Source: Sinotaia quadrata (Eukaryota; Mollusca; Gastropoda; Architaenioglossa; Viviparidae). Taken from it: a stretch of 64,000 bases of DNA. This document shows positions 23,966-37,072 of this stretch, piece by piece (within the stretch, counting starts at the first letter, position 1; each line of letters opens with the position of its first letter). A program made the position numbers and the translations under genes. The DNA lies in NCBI GenBank assembly GCA_028829895.1, contig CM054180.1, positions 112,209,135-112,273,134 of the forward strand, given 5' to 3'. The notes under the pieces are model-generated. The model did no database searches. It had not been told where the DNA came from and worked only from the letters and a program-made list of their open reading frames with translations.

Positions 23966-25221
23966 CTAAAAGAAATCAATATTTAAAAACTTTCATGTAT
24001 TTAGATTTTTTCTATATGCGGATAATGGATGTATATGCACACCGCAATGCAAAATAAAACACAAAACAAAACAAAAAGAAAAAATTAAAAAATGAAAATG
24101 GAACTACACAATAAGAACAAAAATAAAACATGCACAAGATGCAAAGAGTGTTTGCTCCAAAATAAATCATTTATTAATACTGATCTTATTTCCAGCAGAA
24201 ACAGTTTACAAGGTAAATTAAGATATTTGTACAAATAAAATATGATCAACTTGACAGTTTCCCTATAAACATAACTGTATGCACACATATTCAAACATCC
24301 ATGGACGCACAGTTGCAAACAACATGCAGATGCACATAGAGATAGTGATGCATTAAGAACTTTAAAACATGTTTATTATTTATACATTATAACTAACCCA
24401 TTGGCCGTGATGTGTACCTCCTGCTGCATGTACACCGACAAAAGTCTTTATTTCACATACATTTTTAAGCGACTTGACTAAGAGTGGGTCCTCTTCACAA
24501 ACACCAATTATTATGCCGGCCCCATCGAATAGAGTGCTTGTCTTCTCCAATAGTATCTACACAAATGAAATTTAAATTATTTAATTAAAATGTTTATAGA
24601 GTCCAATCCGTGCATATTTTATATTTTTAACAAACATATCTTATAAATACGTTGCTATAGATGTATTCATATTAATTATCGAATAACATATTATGTATCT
24701 GTTTTGAGGTATTGAAAATAATACTATTTTTAAATAACGTAAATATGTTCTGAAGTCTTCTTTAGATTTATCTCGCAGCAGTGTATTCATGAACTAGACT
24801 TTCTAAATTTTTAATGTTTCTTCATTTTCTTATTCGTTTTTAAATAAAAAGCATGGTATTGCATATTAACCAATGAAATATTGATGGCAAACAATTTGCC
24901 CATTGCTTCTCTTTCATTTACAACTTTAGGTTTCACGCACAATGATTTATCTTTTTGTATCAAACTGCAAAATTAAAATACGAACAGAATCCAGTAATTT
25001 TGTATAGTTTTATTAGTAAAAGTAAATGAACACACGACTTGCAAAACGAACACTGATAACGAAATCACATCACACATTTAATGAAATTCTCGAATGCAAG
25101 ATGTATGACTAAAGTAAATTAATCCCAAGGAACAATCATATTTCCAAACTTAGAAAACGTTTCTTAATATCATAATCATTATATCCCCTATTGCCATTTG
25201 TTCATCAAAAGTCAAATACAC

Positions 25222-25310
<89 letters not shown>

Positions 25311-25564
25311 AATACGCTTGGGAAAGTAGCTTTTAGAATTCCTATTGTCTATTTTTTCTCTCACTCTCAGTCTTTTAGTTTAGGTTTAGAATCTATTCTG
25401 TATTTGTCTTGTTTTTTCCTTGAACTTTAAAGCACGCTCCACACAATTAAAAGTTCAGTTTTCTTCCACTGTTTTTGTTTCTGTCTCTGTTTGTCTCTCT
25501 TCATCTCTGTCCGTCCCTTGTATAGTCCTTCTTTATATCTGCTCGTATATGTTTACATCTCTGT

Positions 25565-25607
<43 letters not shown>

Positions 25608-25835
25608 TTATTTTATCTATGTATGCATGTTTATTTATAGATCTGTCTCATGTTTCTACATTGTTTTAAAATCAGATTTTTCTCATTGAAACAAAATGAC
25701 TGAAGTATAGAGCACTAAAAATATAAAACAATAACTCTCTAAAACTTCTAATAGTATTATAAACATTATATCTCATTCTGCTATTGTTACGTCAAATCAT
25801 AAAGTCACATAAAAACACGTAGACATGCACGCACT

Positions 25836-25915
<80 letters not shown>

Positions 25916-28900
25916 GTGTACATACCTGGAGGAAGAGAAAAGTATTAGAATTTCTTCTCTGTGGACAATACCATCTGAATGTCAGCTAGCTCGACAGACA
26001 CTAATATAAGTTTTAACAAGAAGCATTTTGAATTCCACTGGTACATTTTCTCTCACATCATCTTTACATAGTCCATTTATTCTCTCATCTGGCTAATATC
26101 TTTAATTTGCTCACTCATTCTCTCTCTGTCTTATTTTTTTATTTCAGTTTTAGAAACTTCTCTAAATTTATTCTCTTTGTATCGCTATGAAATTCTCACC
26201 ACACAATTAGAACTTAGCATTCTTACTCTCTCTCCCCTTCTGTTTTTCTGAGTATGTCTGACTTTCTGACTGCCTTTGTCCATTGTTATCCAGCCTTTGC
26301 ATAGTCCGTCTTTGTACACCAGTTTATAAATTTGTCTCTATATGTCTGTCTCACTATGCTTTTATCTCGATAATATTACATATTTATATGTCTGCCTCTT
26401 TATGTCTCTATTTATATATCTGCCTCTTTGTTTGCTCCTACGTTTTTCTGTTCGTGTAATGTTCTGTATAATTCTCATTTCTTGGGTCTCTCTATCTTTT
26501 CTTTTTCTCCCCTTTGCTGTGAGTCTCTTTTGCAAAATGTCGACTGTCATTTAAATATATAATATTTTGGCATGCAATTAACATTAGCGAATAAATATTG
26601 CATGGATGGAAAGTCTCCCATAAATTGTTTAAATAATTAATATCTAGTAATCACGAGTGTTTTGCTGAAAACAGTTCTTTTAATTTATAGAGAGAGGACT
26701 AGACTCAACTAATCTCAATAAAAAAAAACCGAAATAATTAAACAACCTGTCACTTAAAATGTTGCGGGCTAGTCGCTTAGCTATGCATCCTTCACTGTAC
26801 GTTCATGCACACTTGAAGCAAACAATTTTGGTGAAATATTTAAATTCTACACATTACGTTTTTGAAACAATTAGTGCTTAGAACCTTCCCAATACCATTT
26901 TGAAAGGTATTCTAGTTTAATTATCCAATCAGCAGTCACCTCATATAGTGTGTTGGTAGACATAGGTTCTCTAGAAATCAACCCTCGGTTTCGAAAATCA
27001 GTTCTGTCTTTCACCTCAGCAGTCTGTCCGTTCCGAGACAATAGTATGTTGCTTCCACAATTGTTGTGAAACATCCAGGTATTCTGTAATGATGACATTA
27101 AAATTGTTAAAACAATCGTAATTATAAACTTCAATGAATATTCACTTAACATAAAATCTGTTGTGAAATAAATAAAATAAAATAAATTGTTAAAATTACA
27201 TTCCGCGAAAAACTAATACTTCAAATATATGACATGAATATTTTATTGTTAAGTATTGTAAATGAATGATAGAAGTCTGGAAGACAATGTCATTAGTACA
27301 ACGTGTCTTTCAATACCATCACTCTTCTTTCCTTATAGACATATATTATTTTATTGATACATTATGGACTTTTGATAGTATAAATACTTTAAAATTTCAA
27401 CACGAATACGACAGGAAGTATGCCAAGCATAAGTTCGATAATGAATTATCACTCCTTTATTCCTTGCAAAAATATACTAATACATAGATTGTATTGGAGG
27501 CGAAATATTTTCTAATCTAATATGTATTCTTATTTTTTCCGTGACGCCTCCCCTCCTTATTTAATGGTTATGCTTATTATTATTTAATCACCAATAAATA
27601 ATTAATTACAAGTGATGTAAATTGTATAACCAAATTGATTATATCATAGTGAAGAGATGTTTCCATGCCAATATAAGCATTGCTAAGACCAAGAAGTTTC
27701 CAAGGAGCAGACTTTGTAAACGACCGTGACTTAGTGATGATGACCCTTCGATTAGAAAGTCAATAAACAGGGCCCCAAAAGAATCAAGTTCAACCCTGAA
27801 AAGTTAAAGAGACAGAGGTATGAGAAGCCTTCCAGGCAAAGATAGGAGGTGCATTTGCATCACTGCTGCTTCTTAGTATAGAGAACACAGATGCAGACAC
27901 ATGATTGATAAATTTAATACAGCATTGACGCAAACAGCCAATGAGATCTTTTCTAACATCGACGAGCAAAGAAACGTTGGGTTACATCTGACATCTTCGG
28001 TCTGTGTGACAAGCGTCGAGAGCAAATGAAGAAGTTATATGTAGAAGGAACAAAATAATACAGAGAAATTAACCAGATTATTAAGAAAAGCATGAAAAAG
28101 CAAAGTAGACCTCGATTGAAGTCAAGTGTAAAGACATAGAAAATAATATTCATAAAAGTAATAGCAAAAACATACCAACATATGAAAGAACTGATCAATG
28201 CAAAACAAGGACGCACCTCCACCATTCAAGATAGCAGGGTGGGGGGATATCTTACAGAAGATCAAGACATTCTTATGAGATGGAACATAATACTGCATAG
28301 ACCTGTACAACCACAGATCTTCAGGGGACCCAGACATACTCAACACCCCACTAGTGACCAACGCTGACAACTGCGCTATCCTCCGAGATGAAGTAGAGGC
28401 TGCGGTGAAATCAAGGTGACGTCAGGGGGGAGGGGAGAGTAGACAGCATCCTTGCAGAACTAGTCCAAGAAGGATGTGAAGCCATGATACACACCCTACT
28501 AACAGTCTGCTATAAGATCTGGCAGACAAGAGAATGGTGAACACCATAGACTCAGTCACTCATTATAAGATCTCCAGAAGAAAGGCAATGTGTAGCAATG
28601 TCAGAATTATCGTATGATTAAACTTATATGCCATCCGAGTACATTTTTTTTTAAAATCATATTAAACAGACATAAGCCACAGGCAGAAGAAATCATAGCT
28701 CAGGAACAGGCATGCTTCAGACCAAGGCGAAGCACAACTGAACAAAATTTCAACCTGAGACTACTATGTGTGAAATATCTCCAGCACCAATAAGACCTCT
28801 ATCATGTCTTTGTAGATTTTAAGAAGGTATTTGGCAGAGTGTTGCATGGAGCCCTTTGGTCCACCATAAAGCTGTGCAACTTCGCCAACCCGATCAAAGT

Positions 28901-29875
28901 CTTAGAAAACCTTTACAGCAAGGCCACCAGCACAGTCTCTTTCAACAGTTAAATAGGAGATTGGTTCATGACAACAGTGGGAGTTAGACAAAGCTGTTTA
29001 CTCTCAAATATTCTTTACAGCATCTTCCTTGAAAGAATCATGACAAATGCTCTGGAAGAACATGGACAAACTGTCGTTAATGGAGTCAGTTCAATGATGA
29101 ACTTACGCTTTGCTGATGACATTGATGGCGTTGCATGAATTGAGGAGAGGATAGCTCTGTTGGTGGAAAAACTGGACATTCCATTTGATATGGAAATCAG
29201 TGCAGAGAAGACCAAATTGATGACAAATCACATCAGCGGCATCGGCACTGACATCATGATTAGTGATTAGAAACATAAAACAGTTAATAAATTCAAATAC
29301 ATAGGAGCTATCGTAACAGACGACGGATCAAAACCAGAAATAGTATCCAGGATTGCACTGAAATTAATAGCAATGACCGGTCTAAAACAATTGGGAAAGA
29401 CAGAAACTTCTCAGTCAGCTCAAAGACCAGACTGTTGCAACCTTGGTTATACGTGTGCTCTTATATGAATGTGAATCATGGACACTCACAGCGGATCTCG
29501 AAAGGAGAATACAAGCTACTGAAATACATACAAATGCTGCTTGGCATTTCGTATAGAGATCATGTCATTAATGGCCAAGTGAAAAACAGAATTAGACGAG
29601 CCTTTGGGCCCTATGAAGAACTATTGGCCATTCTGAGAAAAAAGCGCAAAATGAAATGTTATGGGTATATCTCACGATCGACAAGTCTTGTGAAGACAAT
29701 CGTTCTAGGTTCTGAACAAGGAGGAAAAAGGAGAGAAAGACGTTAGGACAACATCGCAGAGTGGGCAGGACTAAAATTGAGCAACACAGCATGGTTATCA
29801 GAGAAAAAAAATAGAATGGAGGAATCTAGCTATCAGGTTATCAGTGGTGCCCCAACGGTCGGCAAGACTAATGGG

Positions 29876-29921
<46 letters not shown>

Positions 29922-32601
29922 TGAATGTGAGTGGAGAGAGCACCTCTTATGCTTTAATAAGACCTAGGTTCTCTATTTCAGTCCCGCATGTCAAGTAAGG
30001 TTCCCCGCTACATTTCACTTTGCCAGTTTTATCCCTGTGATCATAAATAAAACCATACGGATGAGATCAAACATGTATTTTTAATCTTTTAATTAGATTA
30101 TAATTTCTTTTATCTTGATATTTAGTTCAGAATCAATAGCAGCAAAAAACTGCCAAGAAAACCAACTTACAGATAACTAAAATAATAGTTCAATTTCTAA
30201 TTATAATTTTGTACTTTTAAAAATAAAGTAATAATATCGATCTTACGGATCGTAAGCCACATACAGATGTGTATGAGTAATATCGGATGTTTAATTAATA
30301 TATATAGGAAAATGTTATTGCACAAATATTGTGATGGAGTAAATTTGTCTATCTATTTTTTAAAAGTAATTATTGCTATGTAATTCTTTTAATTGTCAGA
30401 GTATCCTGACCTTGGGCACTCTTTATGACGGTATTTTTGTAAATATCAGAGTTGAAGTAAACACCCGAATTTAGAATATGCTATAAAGTTCTGATGTAAC
30501 GCAAACTAATTCCAACTGGCTGAGTAGTTTTATTTATCCTATGGATAAAATTTACGTTGTTTCGATATGCTGTATTTATTATGATATATGCATATATCGG
30601 GCTACAAAAACTGTTTTAGTTGAGACTAAAATGTAAGACAGAATGAAGTAATAAACTGGGAACTTACATTTGCTCCTTGGTTGTATTTTTAAGAGAAGAA
30701 AAGCATTTCATATTTATTTTCTGTGTGATTTGAATCCAGTGTGTGTAAATATAAAGGAATGCACTGCACTCATTTGATGTATTGTAGCAAGGTATGCTGA
30801 TCACATTGAGAATATCTTTGGTATGGGCAAGTATTAGATATTGATACATTTGCTATTCTGCTTTAACGAACTGGTATGGCGAGGAAACCCACCATCCCAG
30901 GTTAAGCTTCAAGAGAATATCAGTGAAAAGTGTTTTCAATGTGTTTGGATAGAAACACGTAGAAAGTGAACTGAACTGCAACTTGTGAACTTGTTGCAAA
31001 TGTGCAAATTACTATTGAGGCAGTGCTTAACTCAGGTTATATAAAAAGACTATTTTCGCTTTTCTCTAATAACTCCATTTCTGTTCTCTGTTAAGAAGTA
31101 TCCTGTGATGTGTATTGAATTGTATTTGGGAATACTGCGTAAACAGATAAAGTATTCGAACATGTTAATGCAAATCAAATCTTTCAATGCAATGTAGTAC
31201 TCGTATAAAGTGCAATACATACACAGACATATATTAAAAATTAAGTAGTTGTTGGAACTTAAATGATAGAAAGTTTTCAACGTTAACACACTGAAAGATA
31301 TTACAAATTAAGTTGTTGTTGAACCTTAAATAATACAAAGTTAAATGAATTTTTCTTTAAGAAAAATATTAAGTGGCTACAAGAGTCTCAAGGGGTCGAT
31401 AACAATCAAATATTTCAATATGTATGAATATGCAGGATTGATGGGTGGTGACGTCATGTAAATGTGAGTGTCTTTGCAAATATATATATATCAAAGAATT
31501 AATACGCACCTCTTCTGTCCCACGACTGAAAATCGGTTCTATTATTTTCTTTAATTTTTCCTCCACTATTGATATCGCGCGCCTGTCAACGTTGAGCGTT
31601 ACAGTGAGACAAGAATTTGTGTCTTGTGGCAAAGAAGTGTTAAGGTCATTGACACGACCTTCAAGGTTTCTTACCATGGCTACTAGTATTTCACCATTTT
31701 CCATCTGCAGTACTCGCTTAATAAGTCCTTGGTGAGAGGTCACTCTTCCACGTTTATGAGATATTATATTCTTTTGTTCATGGACTGTATCCTTCATTTT
31801 GTCGTTTTCTTCAGTTACGAGTTTCTTCAGTCGTTCCCTGCAAGTCTCCACCGACATCAAAAGACTGTCGCACGTTGTATCTATTTCTGCAAGAGCAGCA
31901 TTAGTACTTTTCTCTGTCTTTAATAAACTCTCTTCTAATTCTTTTATGGCCTGGCTCAAGGTGGATTCTGCTACATTTAGATTGTTTTCCATTTCCAGTA
32001 AAGATTGCTTATATATTTGAGACACCTCTGACATATCTTTGACTTCCGAACATGCGCGGTGTTTTGCTGTAGCGCACAGCTGACAGATGAGGACATTGTG
32101 ATCCACACAGACGAGTTCCGCAGTTCTATTCGGGTGGTCAGGGCACGGTGCTTGGCGACTTGCTACCAGACGTCCTGGTGTCAGTGTCGCCAAGTTCTCT
32201 ATTTTATGGAATGTTGTCAGTGGAAGCTTTCTATGAACCTCAATGCAGCCTTGACACAGTTTGACACTGCAGTTTAGACACAGTGATATCGCATCGACGT
32301 TGTTGTGCACGTGACACACATGCTTTTCACTGAATATCTTCAGGCTCTCGACCATTGCAGACATTGCATGATCTGTAGGCAAATAGTTTACATACTCTTC
32401 CAGGTTTTTAAAACTGGAATGTTTGCGGTCCAGGATATCGCTACGACACAGTGGACATAATGCCTCTGTCTTCGACTTCATCCAACTGACCAGACATTCA
32501 CGACACAAAAGGTGTGCGCAAGGAAGGATTTTAGGATCAGAATACTTTTCGTGACAAACAGGACAGTCTGTATTCTGAATTGCTTTGCCAGATGACGCCA
32601 T
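23771..32601 (-). CDS. TRIM-NHR E3 ubiquitin ligase, gene B (4 coding exons)
   Basis: Join of 32601-31510, 27083-26940, 24556-24398 and 23965-23771, giving 529 residues and a TAA stop. All three introns are phase 0 with GT-AG ends. The protein has RING, B-box 1, B-box 2, coiled coil and a C-terminal Neuralized homology repeat. NHR domains are known from Neuralized E3 ligases, where they bind target peptides and the RING is C-terminal; here a TRIM module replaces that arrangement. A cytoplasmic ubiquitin ligase with NHR-mediated target or ligand binding is the natural inference. No signal peptide or membrane segment is seen. Introns are 4426, 2383 and 432 bp; the first holds a truncated LINE. 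The exons were joined by eye from splice consensus and paralogy with gene C, so transcript data are needed for the 5' UTR and 3' end. Confidence 0.82.
24398..24556 (-). CDS. Gene B exon 3: middle of NHR
   Basis: 53 codons, phase 0 at both ends (acceptor GTGTAG, donor TGG/GTTAGT). It includes DGAGIIIGVCEEDP, which matches the 'W.gsieiGVt..dP' strand of NHR domains, and ends GGTHHGQW. It is the exon that differs most between genes B and C. Confidence 0.82.
25222..25307. repeat. Compound (TA)n(GA)n microsatellite
   Basis: TA run 25222-25246 followed directly by a GA run to about 25307, in intron 2 of gene B. Confidence 0.95.
25567..25605. repeat. (AT)n microsatellite
   Basis: Uninterrupted AT run in intron 2 of gene B. 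Confidence 0.95.
25839..25913. repeat. (CA)n microsatellite
   Basis: About 37 CA units in intron 2 of gene B. Confidence 0.95.
26940..27083 (-). CDS. Gene B exon 2: N-terminal third of NHR
   Basis: 48 codons, phase 0 at both ends (acceptor ATTACAG, donor GAG/GTGACT). It encodes WMFHNNCGSNI...LSRNGQTAEV...LISREPMSTNTLYE, the counterpart of the NHR opening 'FH..cG.ni.Ls...rtA.R'. The frame stays open past the donor for about 23 codons, but ending at GAG joins cleanly to exon 3 and aligns with the NHR without a gap. Confidence 0.83.
27640..29920 (+). mobile_element. 5'-truncated, degraded LINE (non-LTR retrotransposon)
   Basis: In shifting frames the plus strand reads like the reverse transcriptase half of a LINE ORF2: a VDFKK.FGRVLH motif near 28815, a GVRQSCLLS motif near 28982, NLRFADDIDG (the catalytic FADD) near 29100, ISAEKTKLMTN near 29198, and a C-terminal SVVPQRSARL near 29845. 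The endonuclease part is missing, and stops and frameshifts are frequent. The 3' end runs into a GATA microsatellite at 29876-29920, as expected for a simple-repeat tail. The corresponding intron of gene C lacks it. The clade (perhaps RTE-like) is not certain. Confidence 0.85.
29876..29920 (+). repeat. (GATA)n microsatellite, LINE tail
   Basis: About 11 units of TAGA immediately after the LINE 3' end. Confidence 0.95.
31021..31163. repeat. Intron-1 block repeated at 63788-63926
   Basis: Shares TTATATAAAA, TAATAACTCCATTTCTGTTC-like and TATTGAATTGTAT motifs in the same order with 63788-63926. Here it lies about 350 bp downstream of the gene B exon 1 donor. Confidence 0.8.
31510..32601 (-). CDS. 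Gene B exon 1: RING, two B-boxes, coiled coil
   Basis: 364 codons. The RING occupies residues 13-52 with all eight C3HC4 ligands; B-box 1 is at about 96-132 and B-box 2 at about 153-184, followed by a coiled coil (KQSLLEMENNLNVAESTLSQ and beyond) to about 300. The start is the ATG at 32601 (MASS), aligned with gene C; ATG at 32604 is adjacent. A CAG acceptor at 32611-32610 is conserved in A, B, C and the pseudogene, so an untranslated first exon is likely and an N-terminal extension upstream is not needed. The donor is GAG/GTGCGT at 31509. Reading through the donor would add about 47 codons before a stop. Confidence 0.87.
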
Positions 32602-32894
32602 CATGAGAACTGCGACAGAAATGTTATGTTTAGTAATAACAATCATATAAAGTCTCTTTTGACGAACAACATTGAATGGTAAACTAAATTTCATTTTTGG
32701 GTGTGGGGCTTTGGGTGTGTGTCCATATATAGCGTCTATCCGGAGTGGTCGGAGCCGCACAATGCATTAAATAAATCAATATCTATTCAAGACTTACCCA
32801 TAATTGACAAGATCTAATCGGCGAAAATATTCTGAATGCATAGAAGGCAAAAGTGCGTTATCAACAATCACCCACATACCCACACACAGACATA

Positions 32895-32978
<84 letters not shown>
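32895..32978. repeat. Compound (CA)n(CT)n microsatellite
   Basis: CA run then CT run, 5' of gene B. Frames through it encode only His-Thr and Leu-Ser repeats. Confidence 0.95.
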
Positions 32979-32980
<2 letters not shown>

Positions 32981-32994
32981 AGAACACTACATCG

Positions 32995-35090
32995 TATATA
33001 AGAATATTTCAAATAAACCTAATTTCTCTAGCATTTGATTTCTATAACCAAATATATCCCCAAGGTGAGAGTAGTCGTCATCTAACTAAAAAATAAAAAT
33101 GTTACCAATCTGAGAGAATTGATACTAAACTTTAAAAAAATTAAGTAAATTCTGAAAACCGACCTTGTCCAATAATTTTATCGATGTTAACTGCTTCGCG
33201 GGAATTGAGCTGCGCCGGAGAGACTTATTTTGTTCTGTGAATTTGAATTACTTTAGTCCTCTGAAAGACATATTGTGCCGTCATAAAAATAGAGATTAGT
33301 GACAATCGTTTATGAAAATATCGACGGTTTTTAGTGCCAGATATGTTTTTCTAGCTCTGGTATACACAATAATTTGTACTAAGTGATGAATAAATTGTCT
33401 TTAAGAGGAGAATAAAGATAAACTCACTACAATAGATTCACAGTTTGTACAGGATGAACGTTTCTCATGAAAGACGTAGGCCTATGACTTGAACGTAATG
33501 TTTATTAATTATGTTTATGTTTGCCAGCTTAGAAAGTATAATAAGATACATTTTCATTTCAAGGAATTCCACTTTCGAATGTGTTCATTGTTTTTAGAGC
33601 TTTGTTCTATTATCGCTGATGTTTTAAATTATGTAGCAGTATTGAAAATATATTTCCTTGTCACACGAATTGGTGCTGTTAAAATAGTGACGTGTTGTGC
33701 ACTATGAGACATAAATACAAATAACGACTTCAGGTTAGAATATAATTAATCTGGCAGCTCAGATATAAATAATTATGAATATGATTCTCATCTATAATAA
33801 TACAAGTTAATGTAATGTTGAATTCGTGTACATGTGTGAGCGTGCATGTATATATGTGGGTAATTGAAGAAAATGTGCAGTAAATGTTGAACATAAAGTT
33901 CACTTTAGTGTTCCTGTTCACAAGAAACATCTGATTTATAGAAGAAATATACACATGCACATTAGTCGATACATTCTGTCAGCAGTTAACACCAAGGACA
34001 ATGAAATATTCACACACGCACACAAACTCACACATGCATAATCTTTCAATACGGGCAAATATTACTCACAAAGTGTGTTTTTAAGCAGTACGGCCTATTT
34101 CTGATTTTATATTCCGGGTGCAAAGTCTCTTCAACGTATCCTTGATAAATCTCCGAAATATCACCTTGGATTAAGACCAAGGTTTTTTAAGAGATTAGGT
34201 TTGAATCGAATGGTATAATTAACAGTATAATGCTCCTATCTCAGACAGGACTGCGTCAGTCGGAATATACAGCGATAAAACTTCGTATGTCGGTGTACGT
34301 GTACTCAGCAAGGCGAGTTGGGCATGGTTTGTATGCATTGCAGTTGAGTAATATTTGCTAATATATTTCTGCTTTTCTGAATGAAAATATCTGCTCTTGT
34401 GTACTTTGATGCTTGTCAGGAGGTCCATTGGTGTCACGTTATGATAATGCACTATACCAAATATTTACTAATAAGGATATAAGACATCTCCAAGGCATGG
34501 ACTATTTTTTTCAAATATAAAATCAAGAACTGTGACGTCGACAATAGTTAAACGATATAGACTATAAAATAAATATAGAGATAAACAGAGAACAAAACAA
34601 GAAATATACTTTAAAATAGATACATAGACTATTAGAGAACAAGATTATATCATTATACAATCACCACAGTTTAGAACAACAAACATGAAGACGTTATGCT
34701 ACGCTAACAGACATGCGAGACTGAAATACATGACAAAATGTTTTAATAGAAATATTAACAATGTATTAATCCGAAATGCATTCTCAATCCTGCTTATCAT
34801 CGACATTCTACGTCACTAGTCTTTAGGGGGGGGGGGGCATTGATAAGTAAATAAGCACACTCACCAGAAAGATTTCACTTGGCAACTATTGGTGACAGTT
34901 TTAAAAAATTGTCAGAACATCATCACCACTTCACAGGCACTCAAATCCTATTAGACAGAGCTAAAATCCATGAAACATGCGTAATTGCAAATCATAAATG
35001 CACTGCAAATTACCAAATAAATAAATACTTCATTAGGTCTATGTCTCTGCAACAGAAATAGAGTTATACATGTTTATAATAACATAATAT
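32995..35090. repeat. Upstream region of gene B, paralogous to 8696-13200
   Basis: Colinear with 8696-10928 and then 13093-13200. It holds the empty site for the MITE at 34982-34983 and a poly-G run at about 34827-34838 that is much shorter in the paralog. No coding frame is supported. Confidence 0.85.
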
Positions 35091-35617
35091 TTCCTTATAA
35101 AATCTTAACCATTCACACAGTACATCAGTTCTTACCTTTTTCTAACACAGGACTAACTTTGTTTCCCTTAAGGATTTCTCATTTACGGCCTGTGTGACAG
35201 GAGGTACTCGATACACGTTACACCTCACTAAAAGTGTTGGTGTGCAAAGAGTGTAATCTTGGTCTGCACCCTAGTTTTTCTCAGTCTAGAGCCCCGCCCA
35301 TCTCTACCTTATCTGACGTTATTAATCAATCAAATTTACGTATATCTAGAACTATTTAAAATTTATAACTTTCTCACATCTCCTCCAACCACATTCTATC
35401 AATACACATGTCACCTGTCCGTCAAACACGTTCACAGTTACATAATCCTAAGTTGGATAACCGCATAATGAGGTCTTGATCGAAACAAAACGTATATTTA
35501 TTTTGTTTATTATAGCCCCATAATGAGATTGGTCCAAACGAAACCTATATTTAATGTGTTTATTGTACAGATACTTCACTGTACAGATGCTGCCGAGCTA
35601 GCATTCTTACAATAATT

Positions 35618-35657
35618 GCGATAAACCTGCGATAAACCTGCGATAAACCTGCGATAA
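35618..35657. repeat. 11-bp tandem repeat, 4 copies
   Basis: GCGATAAACCT repeated in tandem. Confidence 0.9.
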
Positions 35658-35959
35658 ATACTCGCAACTAACCACGCATTGTGCACAAACAATCAAAACA
35701 GCTTATTTCTCCTTCTACCCCATTTTTATTTATCCTCAACTTTCAATTCAGAAACAATATATATATATAACTTTTACAAATTACAAATAATATATCATTT
35801 TAAGTTTATACATTAGAATTGAAAATTTAAAAAATAAAAAATATTTTAGAAGAATTCCCATCAATCAACAATGTTACAGGCACTTCTCTGTTAAATAACT
35901 GTGAGACATGTTGACATACAACAAACCACCATGAATTATGCGTTTCGATCACTCTCTAC

Positions 35960-36485
35960 ATGAATGTTAATGATAGTTGTTAAAATGAGTTCGTTGAGAG
36001 TTGTTAAACTGACTATTTGTTAGCTAATGACAGTTGTTAAAATTTATGTTGTTAATGAGAGTTGTTAAAATGACATTTAATGAGAGTTGTTAAACTTACA
36101 GTTAATTAGTTAGTTAATGATACTTGTTGAAAATATTGTTAATTACTTAGTTAATGATAGTTGTTAAAAATATTGTTAAATACTTAGTTAAAGAAAGTTG
36201 TTAAAATGACTGTTAGTCAGTTAGTTAATGAGAGTTGTTAAAATGACTGTTAGTTAGTTAATGAGAGTTGTTAAAATAACTGTTATTTAGTTAGTTAATG
36301 ATAGTTGCTAAAATGACTGTTATTTAGTTAGTTAATGAGAGTTGGTAAAATGACTATTAGTTAGATAATGGGAGTTATTAAAATGACTGTTGGTTAATGA
36401 GAGTTGTTGAAATGACAGTTAGTTAATGAAAGTTGTTACAATGATTGTTAGTCAGTTAATGATATTTAAAATGCTAGTTAGTTAA
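35960..36485. repeat. Minisatellite, about 33-bp unit
   Basis: Around 14 variable copies of AGTTGTTAAAATGACTGTTA followed by GTTAGTTAATGAG. Copies lose or gain GTTA tetramers. Confidence 0.9.
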
Positions 36486-36981
36486 TGATATATATATATA
36501 TTTTTAAGACTCTTAGTTCGAGATCCCATGTACTGAGTCATGTGTACAAGTTGAGCTCTGTGTTGCAGAATTGACGGTGTAATCTTCGATGGTCATGAAA
36601 CGTAACTACTGTTTGCTTTATTCTCTTGTACTTTCAGAGTGTTTGCATGTTTGTTTCGCTTGAATGCTATGTGTGTTCTGAAACTAAAATAAGTGTGTTG
36701 TGTTATGTGTATGCGCGTATGTGTGTGTGAGTAACAGGAACCATTTTAGCAATAACCAATACGTCACCTGCATTACTTCCCTTATTTCATTGATAAGGAT
36801 TGCTAACATATATTCAGCAAAAATAAATATCGCTCTACTTGCTTGTTAATGCGCAACTGTATTTAGTAGTAAAGTGTGCGTGCGTGTGTATTAATATGAA
36901 CATGACAAGAGTGTTATGATAATGTTGTAGTATTTGAACCGATCCTATTACACTTGTTACGAGATAAATAACCATCGCGGC

Positions 36982-36983
<2 letters not shown>

Positions 36984-37064
<81 letters not shown>

Positions 37065-37072
37065 ACAGACAC
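36984..37072. repeat. (CA)n microsatellite
   Basis: Long CA run with CAGA interruptions at the right end. Confidence 0.95.

Noticed and set aside
26871..26939. Exon 2 of gene B continuing through IIKLEYLSKWYW
   Set aside because: Gene C has a stop at the corresponding place; ending at GAG/GTGACT gives a gap-free NHR alignment and phase 0 joining.
29015..29215. Minus-strand frame over the LINE
   Set aside because: Antisense of the RT catalytic region; the plus strand carries the recognisable motifs.
32602..32760. N-terminal extension of the gene B protein upstream of MASS
   Set aside because: A CAG acceptor conserved in all paralogs lies just upstream of the ATG, and gene C lacks an open frame there.
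32794..33096. Frames encoding His-Thr, Arg-Glu and Leu-Ser repeats
   Set aside because: Simple translation of the CA/CT microsatellite; the same applies to 1900-2169, 10222-10470, 15423-15805 and 36835-37056.
34827..34838. Poly-G run
   Set aside because: Could be a homopolymer length error in assembly; the paralog at 10769 has only four G, and no other feature depends on it.
35960..36485. Regularly spaced repeats resembling a CRISPR array
   Set aside because: The units are contiguous and diverged with no unique spacers, in a eukaryotic intergenic region.
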